Origin: Allodiplogaster sudhausi
Lineage: Eukaryota > Nematoda > Chromadorea > Rhabditida > Diplogasteridae
Assembly (NCBI GenBank): GCA_945643635.1
Contig: CALZFC010000016.1
Location: 1,890,501-1,954,500 of the forward strand
DNA length: 64,000 bases
Direction: 5' to 3'
The position numbers and the translations under genes were made by a program. Shown here in pieces: positions 1-24,716 of the stretch. The notes beneath the pieces are model-generated. The model worked only from the letters and a program-made list of their open reading frames with translations, did no database searches and was not told the origin of the DNA. Within the stretch, counting starts at the first letter, position 1. Every line of letters starts with the position of its first letter.

Positions 1-271
1 CTCCCTCTTCCTTTCTCCTCCGCTCCTTCATCCGAAATCCGAGAATATGCTCACTTGGTTGCTCGTAGAATAGCGAGAGCTGCGAGATTCTTTCGACGCT
101 TCACGCCTATCCTCCCCTGTCTCGTCTCTTCCCTCTCACTCTCTGCCTCCCTCTTACTCTCCCTCACTCTCACTCTGTCTCGCTCTCTGTCTCTCTATCT
201 CAGTCTTCCCACTTTCCCTCCCTCTCTTCCTCCCCGGAGGAGGAGAGGACCCCCACTCCTCCTCTTTCCAG

Positions 272-309
272 TCTTGAAGTCGACACGGCAGCAAGCGATG
301 CTCCTGGGC
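272..309 (+). CDS. candidate isolated internal exon
   Basis: A short stretch lies between a good acceptor (ctctttccag) and a strong donor (GTGAGT). It reads xLKSTRQQAMLLG with entry phase 1 and exit phase 0. I do not recognise the protein. It could be the last visible part of a gene that begins left of the window, or chance splice signals. A possible partner is the acceptor near 650 (tttgcag, then NMWQRRIIE), which keeps phase 0 but runs at once into GA-repeat sequence. Weak evidence. Confidence 0.2.
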
Positions 310-968
310 GTGAGTGAGCGGACTCCGGGTCGTTTCGTGTAATGGCCACTGTCTCTCTTTCTCTCGTTCACTCTCTTCTCAGCATGTCTCACTTTCTCTG
401 TTTTCTCGTTCTCTCACTCTCCCACCTTTGTCTACCTACCTTTATGTATTTGAATGCTCTTGACTAACGAGAGAGAGAAAGAGAGAAGGAAAGAAAGAGT
501 GAAAGAGAGAGTGAACTTTCCTCGAAAGCTTCAAAACTTTCGTTCCATCCCACCAGCGCACTTCTTTGATTTCATAATGACTGCTTGGCATGAGATCGAA
601 GGGTTCTCTCTCTGGCTGGTCTGTTCACATGTGGTCTGTGTTTGCAGAACATGTGGCAGAGGAGAATTATTGAGAAAGAGGGAGAGAGAGACACAAAGAA
701 AGAGAGAGAGAAAGAGGGATGGAGAGAGAAAGAGAAGCGATGAGAGAAAAGTGAGGCAGAGAAAAATGAGATGGAATGAGAGACAACAGGGAAAGAGCGT
801 GAATTTGGTGTATTTTCGAGCATATTACAAAATGTTCTTCCCACTTTGATAAGCACAATGAGGATTTCTATTAGTATCGTTCCTTCATCCTAATTTTTGT
901 TATCGTTGTTTTATATGAACATTTTTTTTGTTAGCAGAGCATCAAGGCCATCTCTCGTTATCTCTCTC

Positions 969-999
<31 letters not shown>

Positions 1000-1466
1000 G
1001 CATATTAATCCCAATGTGATATCTCAAATGAGTTTGTAAATCTCCACCGGGTCTGTGTGCTTTCTCAAACCAAGCTAGAGAACACGTGATTAAGTGATGA
1101 ATGCTCATTTTCTGGCTCGGGCGCATGCAAAGTAAGCCGGATGAAGAAGCTTCTCTCACCGTAAATAATGTGAGAGAGTTGAGAGATGAACGGAGGGTGA
1201 GAGTAAGAGAAAAGAAGGAGAGAGAGAGAGAGAGAAAAGAGATAGAGAAAGAGAGAGAGCGCTATAGGAAATAGAAGTGGTGCGAGATTCTCGCGAGCAT
1301 CCTCCCATTATACCACGCAAGCAAGTGCCCACTTTCTCATGAACCCCGTACTGTTACTAATTATTTAAAAAATTTTAACCTAAGCGATAAATTGTTAGAA
1401 AAACGTCAGTTTTTGAATGCTGAAACTTAATGTTTAAGAGAGCCTGTCAGTATCGTTCGATCAAGG

Positions 1467-3073
1467 CCTGCCCTAGGAATTTTTTTTTCGAATTTCTTAA
1501 CCAAAATTGATTATAGTATACAACTCGACGTGGTGAACACAATAGGCTGTATTTCAAAGGTGAAAAAAATTTTCCCAGTAATCTTATAAATTCGATTGGT
1601 CATAAGTCGCTTCAAACTTATTATTAGACAACCATCGAGCTATCATTGGATAGCTTATTGAACGGGCTTTAATTTCGATCTTGGAAGATATTTTCGAAAA
1701 ATTTGAATTTGGCCCTAAAACACGGCCCTAAACATTTTCGAAGGTGGTTTTAACCGAAATTAAGTATTTTATGTTCATTTTGCTACAACCGTTCCTGGAT
1801 AGGCTTAAAGTACGTGAAATTTGCTACAACATATATCTCTTTCAAAAGAATTGAAGGTCTCGCTCTTAGGTTCCCAAGCGCTTAAACATGATCCTGTGTG
1901 AACTGTAACACCGTGCAAGCGCATTCTTCGATCCATAACTGCGCTCAATGTCAATATTACAAAATCGTAAGTATATCATCTAAGAGCTCTCACAGAGATC
2001 TTCAAATGTTACATACAATATTTTATTGAAAAGTTTCAATTTATGCGGGAAATTTCGTTCTGTACAATTAGAAGGCTTAAAAAACTACTTTAAAAACATT
2101 TTCGCCTGTCGAAACATACATCATAAGAAAGAGGATGAAATTTGCTACAAGATGGACCCCTTTAAATGGAATTCCATGCATACGATCTTTTGTTATAAGC
2201 CATAATAGTAGTATAACAAGGCCTTATGGGAAAAACTGTAGAAAAAAAGGATTGGAATATTCGAATAACCTAAAATGTGAATTCTTGGGCGAAATGACAG
2301 CGACGCTACTGGCACTACTTTTATGATTTATAACAAAAGGTCGTATACATGGAATTCCATTGAAAGGGGTCCATCTTGTAGCAAATTTCATCCTCTTTCT
2401 TATGATGTATGCTTCGACAGGTGATTATGTTTTTAAAGTAGTTTTTTAAGCCTTCTAATTGTACAGAACGAAATTTCCCGAATAAATTGAAACTTTTCAA
2501 TAAAAGTATGTTTGTAACATTTGAAGATCTCCGTAAGAGCTCTTAGATGATATACTTACGATTTTGTAATATTGACATTGAGCGCAGGTATGGATCGAAG
2601 AATGCGCTTGCACGGTGTTACAGTTCACACAGGATCATGTTTAAGCGTTTGGGCACCTAAGAGCGAGACCTTCAATTCTATTGAAAGAGATATATGTTGT
2701 AGCAAATTTCACGTACTTTAAGCCTATCCAGGAGCGGTTGTAGCGAAATGAACATAACATACTTATTTTCGGTAAAAACCGCCTTCGAAAATGTTTTGGG
2801 CCGTGTTTTAGGGCTAAATTCAAATTTTTCGAAAATATCTTCCAAGATCAAAATTAAAGCTCGTTCAATCAGCTATCCAATGATAGCTCGATGGTTGTCT
2901 AATTATAAGTTTGAAGCGACTTATGACCAATCAAATTTATAAGATTACGGTACTGGGTCTCGCGCGGAAAATTTTTTTCAACTTTGAAATACAGCCTATT
3001 GTGTTCACCACGTCGAGTTGTATACTATAATCAATTTTGGTTAAGAAATTCGAAAAAAAAATCCTAGGGCAGG
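1467..3073. repeat. long inverted repeat (fold-back element)
   Basis: Two arms of about 740 bp face each other around a spacer of roughly 120 bp near 2200-2325. The left arm begins CCTGCCCTAGGA and the right arm ends with its reverse complement (TCCTAGGGCAGG at 3062-3073). Internal blocks such as the 'caactcgacgtggtgaac' stretch near 1521 and 'gttcaccacgtcgagttg' near 3002 confirm the pairing. The arms differ by scattered substitutions and small indels. No transposase-like frame is visible inside, so this is probably a non-autonomous fold-back or palindromic DNA element. Confidence 0.9.
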
Positions 3074-3149
3074 TCATAATAGGGCCCCGCTCGAGTCTTA
3101 CTGCCATCCTCTCTTAAGTCGTTGCTTTTTTTTGTTAATTCACGCGCGC

Positions 3150-3335
3150 TTTCATTTACTATCTCTTTCTCTCTCTGTCTCTCTCGCTCTCTCTCTCTCG
3201 CTCTTTCCTCTTCTCTCACTTTTTCTCTCTTCTCACTTTCTCTTTATCTTTTTTCTCTCTCTTTCTTCTCCCTCTCTTCTCTCTTTCTCTCTCTCTCTCT
3301 CTCTTTCTCCCTCTCTTCTTTTGTTCTTCTCTGAG
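3150..3335. repeat. (CT)n-rich tract
   Basis: Interrupted pyrimidine microsatellite (CT with TTTCT and CCCT interruptions), followed by an oppositely oriented (GA)n tract at about 3418-3450. The pair could form a hairpin in RNA. It is non-coding; frames across it read as Ser/Leu or Arg/Glu low complexity. Confidence 0.85.
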
Positions 3336-3412
3336 TAACTCCTCTCCCACTCTTCCTCGCTCTCGCCGGCTGCATCAACAAGTGCTAATTTGGCACTACA
3401 GGAGAAGAATGA

Positions 3413-3456
<44 letters not shown>

Positions 3457-4887
3457 AGAGAAGCTGGAGAATGGCAAAAAACTCTTCCTCGCACAAATCT
3501 GCGCGCTGTCTCCGCTGCGCACGCTATTTCCGCTCTTTTCTGACCGCCAGCTGAGAATGGATAAAAAGAAGAAAAAAAGAAGAATATGTGACGAGCGAAG
3601 ATTCCGCACGGTAATGGCAAAAGGCGATTTGTGAGAGACAGAGGCAGAGATGCAAAGAGACAGAGAGAGAGAGAGTGAATAAGAGAAAGAGAGTGAGAGA
3701 GAAAGAAAGAGAGAGAGAGAGAGAGTGCGAGAAAGAGTGAGACCATTAGATGGAGTGAAGAATGGCGCTTCCTACCTGGTCTGGGAGGCAAGAGCTTTCG
3801 GCATAGAAAGGAGAAAAGAATTGTAGGATCAATTCGGATGAAGGCCAGCGCTTATAGGAAGATGAAAGAGATAGCGAGGCTGATAGAGATAGACTATGAG
3901 AGAGAGAGAGAGGAATAGCAAGTGATAAATAAAAGACTTCACTTCCTGCGTCAGTAATTAGCAAAACTTATGTCTATCTTTCGTGATATTTTTTATTTCA
4001 ATTTTGTTGATTAATTCGCCTTCATTCACTTTATTTACATTTTTTTGCTTAACTGATTTGCGAAACATTTAATTTCATCCTGCAAACATGTGCTTTTCTT
4101 GCGCTTAATTTTCATATATACATTTTGCTCTGATAGAAAGGTCGATGCACACATAAGGAATGATAGCCACCATATCGAGCCAAATGTCGAAAACATTTAA
4201 GTTCGTAATGAATCATACATATTTCGGACTGCAAGAGAGGGGGAATTCTGGAGTGAATGTGTACAATATTCAAGGACTATACAGAGAAAGATATGAATGA
4301 TCAAAGAGGGAGATAATTAGAATTAGTGAAATATATTAATTTAAGGATAATTTTAATGCATATTAAAAAGTTCTTCACTCCAGTTAACCATTCCATTCCG
4401 ACTTCGATATTAAACCGTTTTGAAATTTTTATTTTGTTCAATAATTAATGCCTGCAAAATATTTTTCATTTGATTTTGTAGAAATTGACATTTAGTATTT
4501 CCTATCGGACCATATGATTCAATATTCTTAATCTGAAAGTAAAAGTCCTTTTCTTCTGCTTCATTCTGCAATCTATGCATATTCGTCAAGTTGATCTATC
4601 TTTTTCCAAGCTCATATCGATCGATTTTCAGTATAAAATTTTTTTACATTAAAAAGCATTAATGTCGACGCCTAAATTGCATGTGTGCAGATTCTTTTGA
4701 TGAATTAGTGCGAGTACATATTTAATCGGCTTCAAAGTCTCGAGATTTTACGGAGCATTTCTCTAGCACGCCTTCTGAACGGGCCTTGAATTGGAGTCCG
4801 AGATTGGCCGAGGACGGGCAGTAAAATAGAAGTCCGACGACTGGGCCGTAAATTTGAAGTCCGACCGTGAAATTAGTTCTTCGCCGA

Positions 4888-16746
<11,859 letters not shown>

Positions 16747-16839
16747 GGAGAAGAACACACACTTTATGTTCATATTGTGGTGATGCGTTTATTTATTTTA
16801 AAACTACAAAAGAAACTTCTTTCTGAAAAGAAATTATAA

Positions 16840-16845
16840 AATAAA
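16840..16845 (+). terminator. poly(A) signal of the synaptotagmin-like gene
   Basis: AATAAA lies 94 nt after the TAA stop at 16744-16746. It is the first canonical hexamer downstream of the CDS. Confidence 0.6.
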
Positions 16846-17539
16846 TTTCATTTCTTCCCGCCGGATCAACTAGTGTATTTTGAGCTAATGTATCTTAACT
16901 CTAAATCTGAATTTTACATGTTTTATATTTGTAAACTCTCAGTCGTTAGCTAGAAAACATTCTTTTTTTTTCAAGTCAACATTGACATTGAAGTAGACAT
17001 TTATAAATACATAAATATGTATGAACCAAATAATTTTCCGCACGAGCTCAATTTCTCCTTTCAAAAACGGGCACTCGACAAATTCAGTCAGAATCCACCA
17101 GTGAATAGTAAAAAAACGCTTTTTCTTTTCGCTTGCGCTATGAACGTTTTCCTTTCCGCTTTATATTTATTTAAAATAAGATCACGGTAATTATTTTGTA
17201 ATCTTGTATATGGTTTCTAGTGAAATTTGTGCTATAATTTCACTTCCGGCCATAATTCTCTCAATATTTGTACCACTGCAATTCACGCGATGCTTATTGT
17301 GATTTCTGCTCTATTTGAAAATTCTTGGATGCATAAATATTTCGCGTCGAAATTGCACGATCCATACACAACAACAACGACCAATAGTAGTGGCAATGTA
17401 ATAATGTATTTATGTAATTGTGCGAATGAATAGTATGTAATGTAGTTAACAGAATTAAATATAAAAGAATGGCAGACGAGTTGATAAGCATTCTGATTAG
17501 TAATTGAATTCTCGGGCCGACTGAGATGAAGACTCCATT

Positions 17540-20500
17540 TCAGAAGAGCACTTCTCTCATCTGCTGACTGCTACTTTCTTCCTGCTTCTCGTCATCTTCG
17601 CCAAAGGCAAAGATCCGATTCTCGAATGAGACGGCCTGAGAATTTGAGATTTATTGTACGATTATTGCTAGAATTTTATTTTAATCCTTCAATACCAATG
17701 TCCAGTGCGGGAAAAGATATGAAGAATGTTTAGAGCAAGTGAAAACTACCTGTCCAGAATTTCTTTATTTTATCAATCAATAAAATAAAGAAAGAAAATA
17801 AATGAACCATAGTATTTTCGCTCGACTGCTGCTTCTCTTTCGCTTTCTCCTTGTTGCAAACCTCAGACTGCACTTCTTCTTCAGAGAGCAAGTCGCCCTA
17901 GAAGTGCATCATCTTCTTATTTTCACCGTCAGCTCTCTGCCCCCTCTTTCTCATATCTCACTCCTTCACTGCTAGTCTTGTTGGTATTGAGTATGCACCC
18001 TTTCTCTATCCCTCTCTTTGACTTCTCTTTCTTCTCCTCACACACCCTCTTCTTTCTATTTCTCCCTCTCTCTTTCTCTCTCTTTTCTCTCTTTCTCTTT
18101 CTCTCTCTCCCTCTCTCTTTCTCTTTCTCTTTCTCTTTCTCTTTCTCTTTCTCTCTCTCTCACCAACACTCTCTCCCCGCCTGCCTCTCCGTCGTCCGTC
18201 TGCAGCAGCTCTACAACATCTCCATCGCCATGCTTGCCCGTCCGGAAGTGTACGAGCCAAGGGAGAGTCGACGGCGCCGTCGACCAGAATGACACGCTCA
18301 ACGAGACAATGAGAGATCAAACAATCAGAGAGCCCAGAATGCTACTAACAACGTAACAAATATGCAGACAATGTCATTCGCACGTGAAAATCAAAATCAA
18401 AATATTATTGGCATGCTGGAAAGAGACGCTGCTTGTGAGATCGATAACATTAGGATTCCTTTAAACTGTAATATTCGCATCACTTAATCCACACGCCTTA
18501 CAATGCCGCCCTCTTCTCTCGATAGAGGAAGACGAGCAAAGCAACCAGGCAGAGCACGGAGAAGAGAAGGCTGCCCGCAATGATTGACGCTGCAAGGGGA
18601 CAGCGAGTCATAACAGTGGAATTTGTTTTAGTCTTCATTTTATTAAAAGAAAATCATGCAGGAAAAAAGGAGAAAAAAAACATATAATTTATTTTTTTTA
18701 TTGCTCTTCCCCTTCACTTTGTTTTGATTTATACAAAATAATAAATAATCTCATACATTTTCTCAGAGAATGGTCTCGCTTCGAAAGCTTCCGGTCGATT
18801 ATTTTGAAGCTTCGCTTTCCTAAAAAAAACAGATGCATGAATTGAATTTGAATTTGATATACAACAAAAGTGTAAGGCAGGACGATACTTACTGTATTTT
18901 CTCTATTGGCATAAGATTAATTGGGGGAGGGAGCGCTGTTGGATGGGGGTCCTATTAGAGGGAAGGGTGCTATTTTTTAATGGTCCTCTCCAGGAGGGGT
19001 ACTATTAGAGGGTAGCGGGTTCTAATAGAGGGAAGGGCACTAATTGAGAAAATACGGTATAGTTATACTAATATTATTGTCTTTAAATTAAGCTAACATT
19101 AATCACAATCAAAGCAATATAAAAAAAATATTTGAACAAAAAAAGAATACCTATCACTATAATATTTGTTGCAATCATGTAGACGACGGCCTCGAGTCGC
19201 TCCTCATCGAGAACTTTCATGTCGGAGAAGGAGAATGTGTTGGAGAGTGGAAATACAACAACCTGGAAGGAATGCATTAATGTGTGTATTATATATATAA
19301 TTACGATATATGTATATAAATATAAATAAATAAATATGTATACATAATTATTGTTGGAGAGTAAAATACAACATGCATACATCTATACATAAAAAATTAA
19401 TTCAGGTGTTCTTGAAACCGGTGGATTTGGGTGCAATACACATTACTTATAACCTGAGAATTCTATTTTAACCGATTGAAGAACGATTCCTTGCCATTTA
19501 AATATTTTTACTTTGATTTAATGTGACTTTGCCTCCCAAATTTTCCGTGCTGCGTAATGTTTTTGCTCCTAATCTTACATCCCACTCAATCTTCCATATT
19601 CCTTTTTTTTATCTCAATTCCTGTCACTACTGCAAATCTCTCATTTTGCTTGCCTCGTACTGATAGAGAAAGTCGCTGTCATCGATCCTCTCCAATGACA
19701 ACTCGAAGAGGTCGTCGAGACGCTCGCCAAACCTCTTCTCGAACTGCTGAGACGCCGCGATAAGCGCAGTTTCTAGAGAGGCGAGAGAGCCATCCAGGGT
19801 CTCCACCCGGAGCATGCCTCCTGAAGAAGAAAACAAGAGAGAGAGAGAGAGAGACAGAGAAAGAGAGAAACAGAGAGAGATAGAGAAAGAGAGAGAGAAA
19901 GAGGAAGAGATTGACATAGCAAGAGAGAAATAGAGAAGGAACAAGGTATGAGTGGAAAAAGAGATCTATGAATGAGCGACAGTGAAAAGGACTAAATTTA
20001 TGTAGGAGAATGTGAATGCGACAATGTTTACGTCCTAATTTTGTAAGATTTCTTGTTTTCAATGCAGTTCATAATTACAACATTGTCACAGGTTTTTTGC
20101 TACGATGATTGCTTCGCGACGATTCTCCGATTTGAACTCGAAATAGCTTCTTAGCCATTATCGTATAGCAGAACACATGCCCATCTTGCATTCCCTCTCT
20201 CAATAGCCAGTCCAATTTCCTCTTCCAGAATATTGTATACTCGATCGCTTCTCCGTTCATTCTATGTCTATGCATCCACTTTTTGCAAGACCATGAATAT
20301 TTCATTTCCTCTATGACGCACCACGAAGGAGCCAAGAGTGCAGAGTAAAAAAAAGAAAGAAAATGTATATCCCCGCTCTCATCTGGCGGTCATGCTAATT
20401 TCCTCTATAACTTTGATGATATCTTCTTGTGCTATATAATGTTTTTTATGGAAGTTTTTTGTTGTCAAATCTGGGGCACTTATTAAAAGAAAGAAAAAAA

Positions 20501-21537
20501 GCCCACGAACCACAGACTGCACAGCACGAGCCAAACGGAATAAAGGTGTCGAGGCACTCCATCGGCGCCACTTCCAGCTCGCATTTCACGTATGCGCAAA
20601 TATTGGCCATATTCTGGAAAAGGAATTTGTATTAGAATAGAATTGCTTTCTTGGCGCCTAAAACATAATTGTAACCAAAATTTTAAGGATGAGAAGATAT
20701 TTTATTCGCCCAATGCGTGTTATAAAAGCACATGAGTTCCGTTTTCACAACTCTAAACTCAAAGCTACAAGCTTCCTAATTCGTGCAAGTTCACAACAAG
20801 AAGCCAAGATCCCCCTTCCGCCTCCTCCGCATCCGAGGTTTGTTGCCCGTGGAGAGAAGATGTGTGAACAATGGAAGACGAATACATTCAATGGCAAATG
20901 AGGGCAGCGCGGCAGACGACAACTGCGAATAGCTTCCTTTTTCCGTCTGCCGCATGCATACTTACTATATTTCCTTTATTTGTAAATAAATTTTAATTTT
21001 TTACAAATGAAATATGCCCATCTTTGCCTTTTTATTATACGTTTTGGAATAAATAATACGCACAGCAGCTGCTCATAAACATAGTTTGCCCTCAAAATTG
21101 TTAAAAATATTTTTACAATGGCAGAACTTGCTCTAATCGTGGTCGATAATTTCGAATGAATCTTTATTAATCGGCAGCAGCTGAGAACCGCCTGTCAGAT
21201 TTTAATTTATTTTCCAATTATTCCTAAATAGACATTGCAAATTTTTTTTACATATAAATGCATGCATACGTGTTAAATTTATGAAATGGTGACTTGCACT
21301 CCTTGATTGGAAAGCAGTCTTCTCATTCGCGCGTATTTCCAATCTCTCCGGGTCCATTTATCCTGCTGTCTTTCCAAATTCCATATTTTATTTGTTTTCC
21401 ACTCCATTTTTTGTCTCTCGGCCACTTTTCCAGCAGTAACCTATTCTTTCTTACTCCATTGCCTTGCTGTAATCCATTACTGGTTTCCCCTCTAGCTCCA
21501 ATCTCTCTTCTCTCATTTCTTGCTCCCCAACATATAG

Positions 21538-21588
<51 letters not shown>

Positions 21589-21812
21589 TCCACTTCTCTT
21601 TCTTTCTTTCAATTTCTGTCGCTTTTTCTCTCTCTTTTAAGTGGTCTCTTCTACTGCCCACGCATTGAGAAGCTAATTTCTGCAAATGAATTTTCTGCAT
21701 TCTCTCAATTTCTGTGCACGATGATGCCCAGCTGCAAAGTCTTCACCCTCTTGCTCATCCTCTTTCCCCCTCCTCATCTCTCTCTCTCCCTCTCTCCCTT
21801 TCTCTCTCTCTC

Positions 21813-21853
<41 letters not shown>

Positions 21854-22911
21854 TCTTCGGAAGCTTCTTCACTCGTCGCAATTCCAGCAACAGCTCTTTT
21901 GTCTTTGGCCGGCCTGTTTTCCTGCAATCTCACCACGCAACCGCAAAACACGAGTGTGTGCACGTGGATTGTTGTGTGTGGATATCGCTGAGAGAGTCGC
22001 CTAAAGAAGCCACACTAAAAAGGGGCAGGCGTCGATTAAACCCTAAATTAAACTAAACTAATCTTTACTGAATTAATCGATAAATTAAAACAAAACCCCA
22101 AAATCACTTAAGAACGACTTTATTGAATCCTCTGAATTATGGTTTGTCGTTAGCAAATCGATAGAGTCGAAGGAATAGACATCAAAGTCTACATCTATGG
22201 CTCAACCGTGGATTTCGAGAACGCTAGCATTGTACTTTTGCGTTTATAAATTGAGCAATAAAAAATTCATAGAAGACTCACACGATTTTTCTGATAAAAA
22301 ATTGAAGCTTTGTACTGTAGAAGAAACATTGGCGGCACTCTGAGTCTTTTTCGTGCATAGCTGCTCTTATTTCGTTCCGAATGATTTATTGTCATTCGCC
22401 TGGGTTCCGACGTGTGAGCTGCCGTTGTTGTACGACAAATCCACTGCATGAACATTGTCCACCAATCTGTCGCACTTCTCTCTTCCCTCTCACTCTCTCT
22501 CTTTCTCTGTACCACTCTCTTGTACCCTTTTATCTTTGTCTAACGCGTGTTCCATAACTCTCTTTCTCATTTCCTCTTCGCTCTCTGTCTCTCTCACTCT
22601 CTCTCTCTCACTGACTCTCTCTCTCTCACTCTCTCTCTCCCCATTCCTCTTTCTGCTTTGCCGGAGGAAATAAAAGAGTGCATTCGCTTCGCAACAGGTG
22701 TTGGGAAGCCTGCTGATCTATTGCCCCCTCCCTCTCCTGGAAGAGAAAAAGAAATTGGTGGCACTTTTGCCGATCGGTGATCGCTTATTGGTGGAAGGTG
22801 AAAGAAAAAAGAGAAGGAGGGAGAAGAAAATATGAGAATGCTGAAAAAAGTATGAGACTGAGACAATAAGAGGTCGAGAGAGAGAGAGAGACAGAGACAG
22901 AGAAAGAGAGA

Positions 22912-22945
<34 letters not shown>

Positions 22946-24716
22946 CAGAGACAGAGAAAGAGAGAGAGAGAGAGACAGAGAGAGACAGAGACAGAGACAG
23001 AGAAAGAGAGAGAGAGAGACTGAGAGAGAGAGACTGAGAGAGAGAGAGAGAGAAATGAACAGCCTGAGAGAGCGGATGGAAAATTAAAGGACATTGAGTG
23101 TGAAAACCATACGATTCAGGAATGTTTGCTAGCTGTTTAAATAACAGGAAGAAAAAGTTGAATGAAGCGATCATTCGTTGAATTTATTCTCTCCTTATTT
23201 GACCTTTTCAGTTTTTCCCCACTACATTTAAACAATTCGGCCCTTCCAAGTTAGTACGCGAAAAAAAGGTTAAGCTCATAACCCGCAGGGAAAATTAAAA
23301 CTTGAAGCGCCCTATCAGTTTTTTTTTATTAAAGTCGCTTCTTGCGTCCTCTTGCTTTTAAATACCCTCTCGCTTTCATTCTCACCTTTAAACCTTTCTC
23401 TCTCTCTCACTCTCTCTCTCTCTCACTCTATCTCTCTCTCACTCTCTCTCTCACTCTCTCTCTCTCACTCTCTCTCTCACTCTCTCTCACTCTCTCTCAC
23501 TCTCTCTCTCTCTCCCTGTCCTCACCTTCTGCTCTCCGTTCATGTTCTTGACTCCATATCTCATCTCGTCCCCGATGGTCTCCGCCTTCTCCACTCGAAT
23601 AGGATCGCCGATTGGCCGTTGAAGCTGCAGCTGCGATCTGAAGAGCAGTAGAATTTGTTTTTTTCTTATTTTTTGACTTTTCACTTTTCGTATTTGTCAC
23701 CTGACATGATACTTTCTCTATTTCTCTCGCTCTCTCCAATCGTCCAAGTTTTTTTTCCTTTATGGCTTCTGATTTATTTTCTCATTTCCTGCGAACATTT
23801 TCTCTTTTCAAGTTCTAGATCGCTCTCTCTCTCTCTCTCTCGCTCCCTCTCCCTCTCTCGCTCCCTCTCCCTCTCTCACTCTCCCTCTCTCACTCTCCCT
23901 CTCTCTTTCCCTCCGAAACAGCTAATCCATTTGATTCCTCTACAAACTGATAGAGGGTCATCAATTCTTGGCCTGCTTACGTTGTGTGGTCTCTTGCCGG
24001 AGACAATTTGTTATAACCTAGCTCTGACTAATTAATGAGGTAAGTTTTTTTTTCTCTCTTTTCTCACTCTCCTCTCTCGTTCGTTATCTAGTGTTCTTTT
24101 TGTATATGCTTCTCTCTGTCTCTCTCCTTCGCTATATCTTCTTTTGCTCTTTCACTCTCCGTCTCTCTCAGAGAGCAAAAGCAAGAAATTCATGTGCTTG
24201 TCACCGATACGTACTCTGGTATTTTTCTGCTCCTGTCCTTCTTGTCTGATCTCTTATTGTTAGTTTAAAACGCAAGGAGGGTGCAAAGCTTTTGACAGGC
24301 GGTTTCTCCTGATCTTTAAAACTCATATTTGACTATATTATTCGTTTGAGCGACTTCGAAAGAGTTTCTGATTCCGTTTCACTACTTCGTTTCATTAATA
24401 AATCTGAATCCTTCTCGATCTACATACATCCATCCATAAATCCTTCTTTTATTTCCTTTTTCACTCTCTCTCCTCTCCGTCTACCTCTCTCAGTCTCTCT
24501 TTATGCTTCTCCCTGTCCTCGGCTCTCGCTCTCTCTCCTTGTTCGCTCATTCCCACTCCCTCTCTCAGTCTGCCTCCCTCTCTCCTCTCTTCGTCTTTCC
24601 TTCTCTTCCTCAACCTACTTGGTGTCATATTCTGTTGCAAGTTGCCACCCGAGCGTCACAGCCAACTGCCCTTCCAAACTCCGCAATCGCTCTGTCCACT
24701 GAGACGTTGAACGCGC
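17540..24716 (-). CDS. amnionless-like receptor subunit, 3' half (Cys-rich region, TM and tail)
   Basis: Minus-strand exons in coding order: 24619-24716, 23526-23637, 21934-21987, 20511-20613, 19654-19820, 19151-19262, 18502-18589, 18164-18296, 17540-17635 (TGA at 17540-17542). All phases join. The reading includes TSQWTERLRSLEGQLAV, a von Willebrand C-like Cys region (CGCV..NIC..KC..EC..FGSCCAVCG), a QFEKRFGERLDDLFEL helix, VVVFPLSNTFSF, a transmembrane helix (SIIAGSLLFSVLCLVALLVF) followed by YREKR, and a cytoplasmic tail with SFENRIFAF. This order matches amnionless, the membrane anchor of the cubilin endocytic receptor, whose tail carries FxNPxF signals. Here the motif is FENRIF, so the Pro is replaced. 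The exon at 19654 uses a GC donor. Exons at 21934, 23526 and 24619 are less certain. The 5' part appears to lie at 55879-57202. Confidence 0.7.
18890..19059. mobile_element. MITE-like element with TACYGTATTTTCTC termini (copy 1)
   Basis: It begins TACTGTATTTTCTCTATT and ends with the inverse AATTGAGAAAATACGGTA. The interior is G-rich with repeated CTATTAGAGGG-type units. A second, longer member with the same termini is at 62636-63054. It lies in an intron of the amnionless-like gene. It has no coding capacity. Confidence 0.65.
22870..23055. repeat. (GA)n/(GACA)n microsatellite
   Basis: A long purine tract with a regular GAGACAGAGACAGAGAAAGAG higher-order pattern, inside an intron of the amnionless-like gene. 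On that gene's sense strand it is a (CT)n tract. A (CT)n block at 23397-23517 follows the next exon. Confidence 0.85.

Noticed and set aside
55..342. Long Ser/Leu-rich and Arg/Glu-rich open frames across the whole window
   Set aside because: They are translations of (CT)n and (GA)n microsatellites, open in several frames on both strands, without splice or start context.
17543..17630. Plus-strand hydrophobic frame HFSHLLTATFFLLLVIFAKG
   Set aside because: It is the antisense of the last amnionless-like exon, which has a proper acceptor and continuous phase.
18206..18290. Plus-strand terminal exon reading QLYNISIAMLARPEVYE
   Set aside because: The minus-strand reading of the same block joins in phase on both sides to the amnionless-like TM and tail exons, so the plus-strand frame is taken as a shadow.
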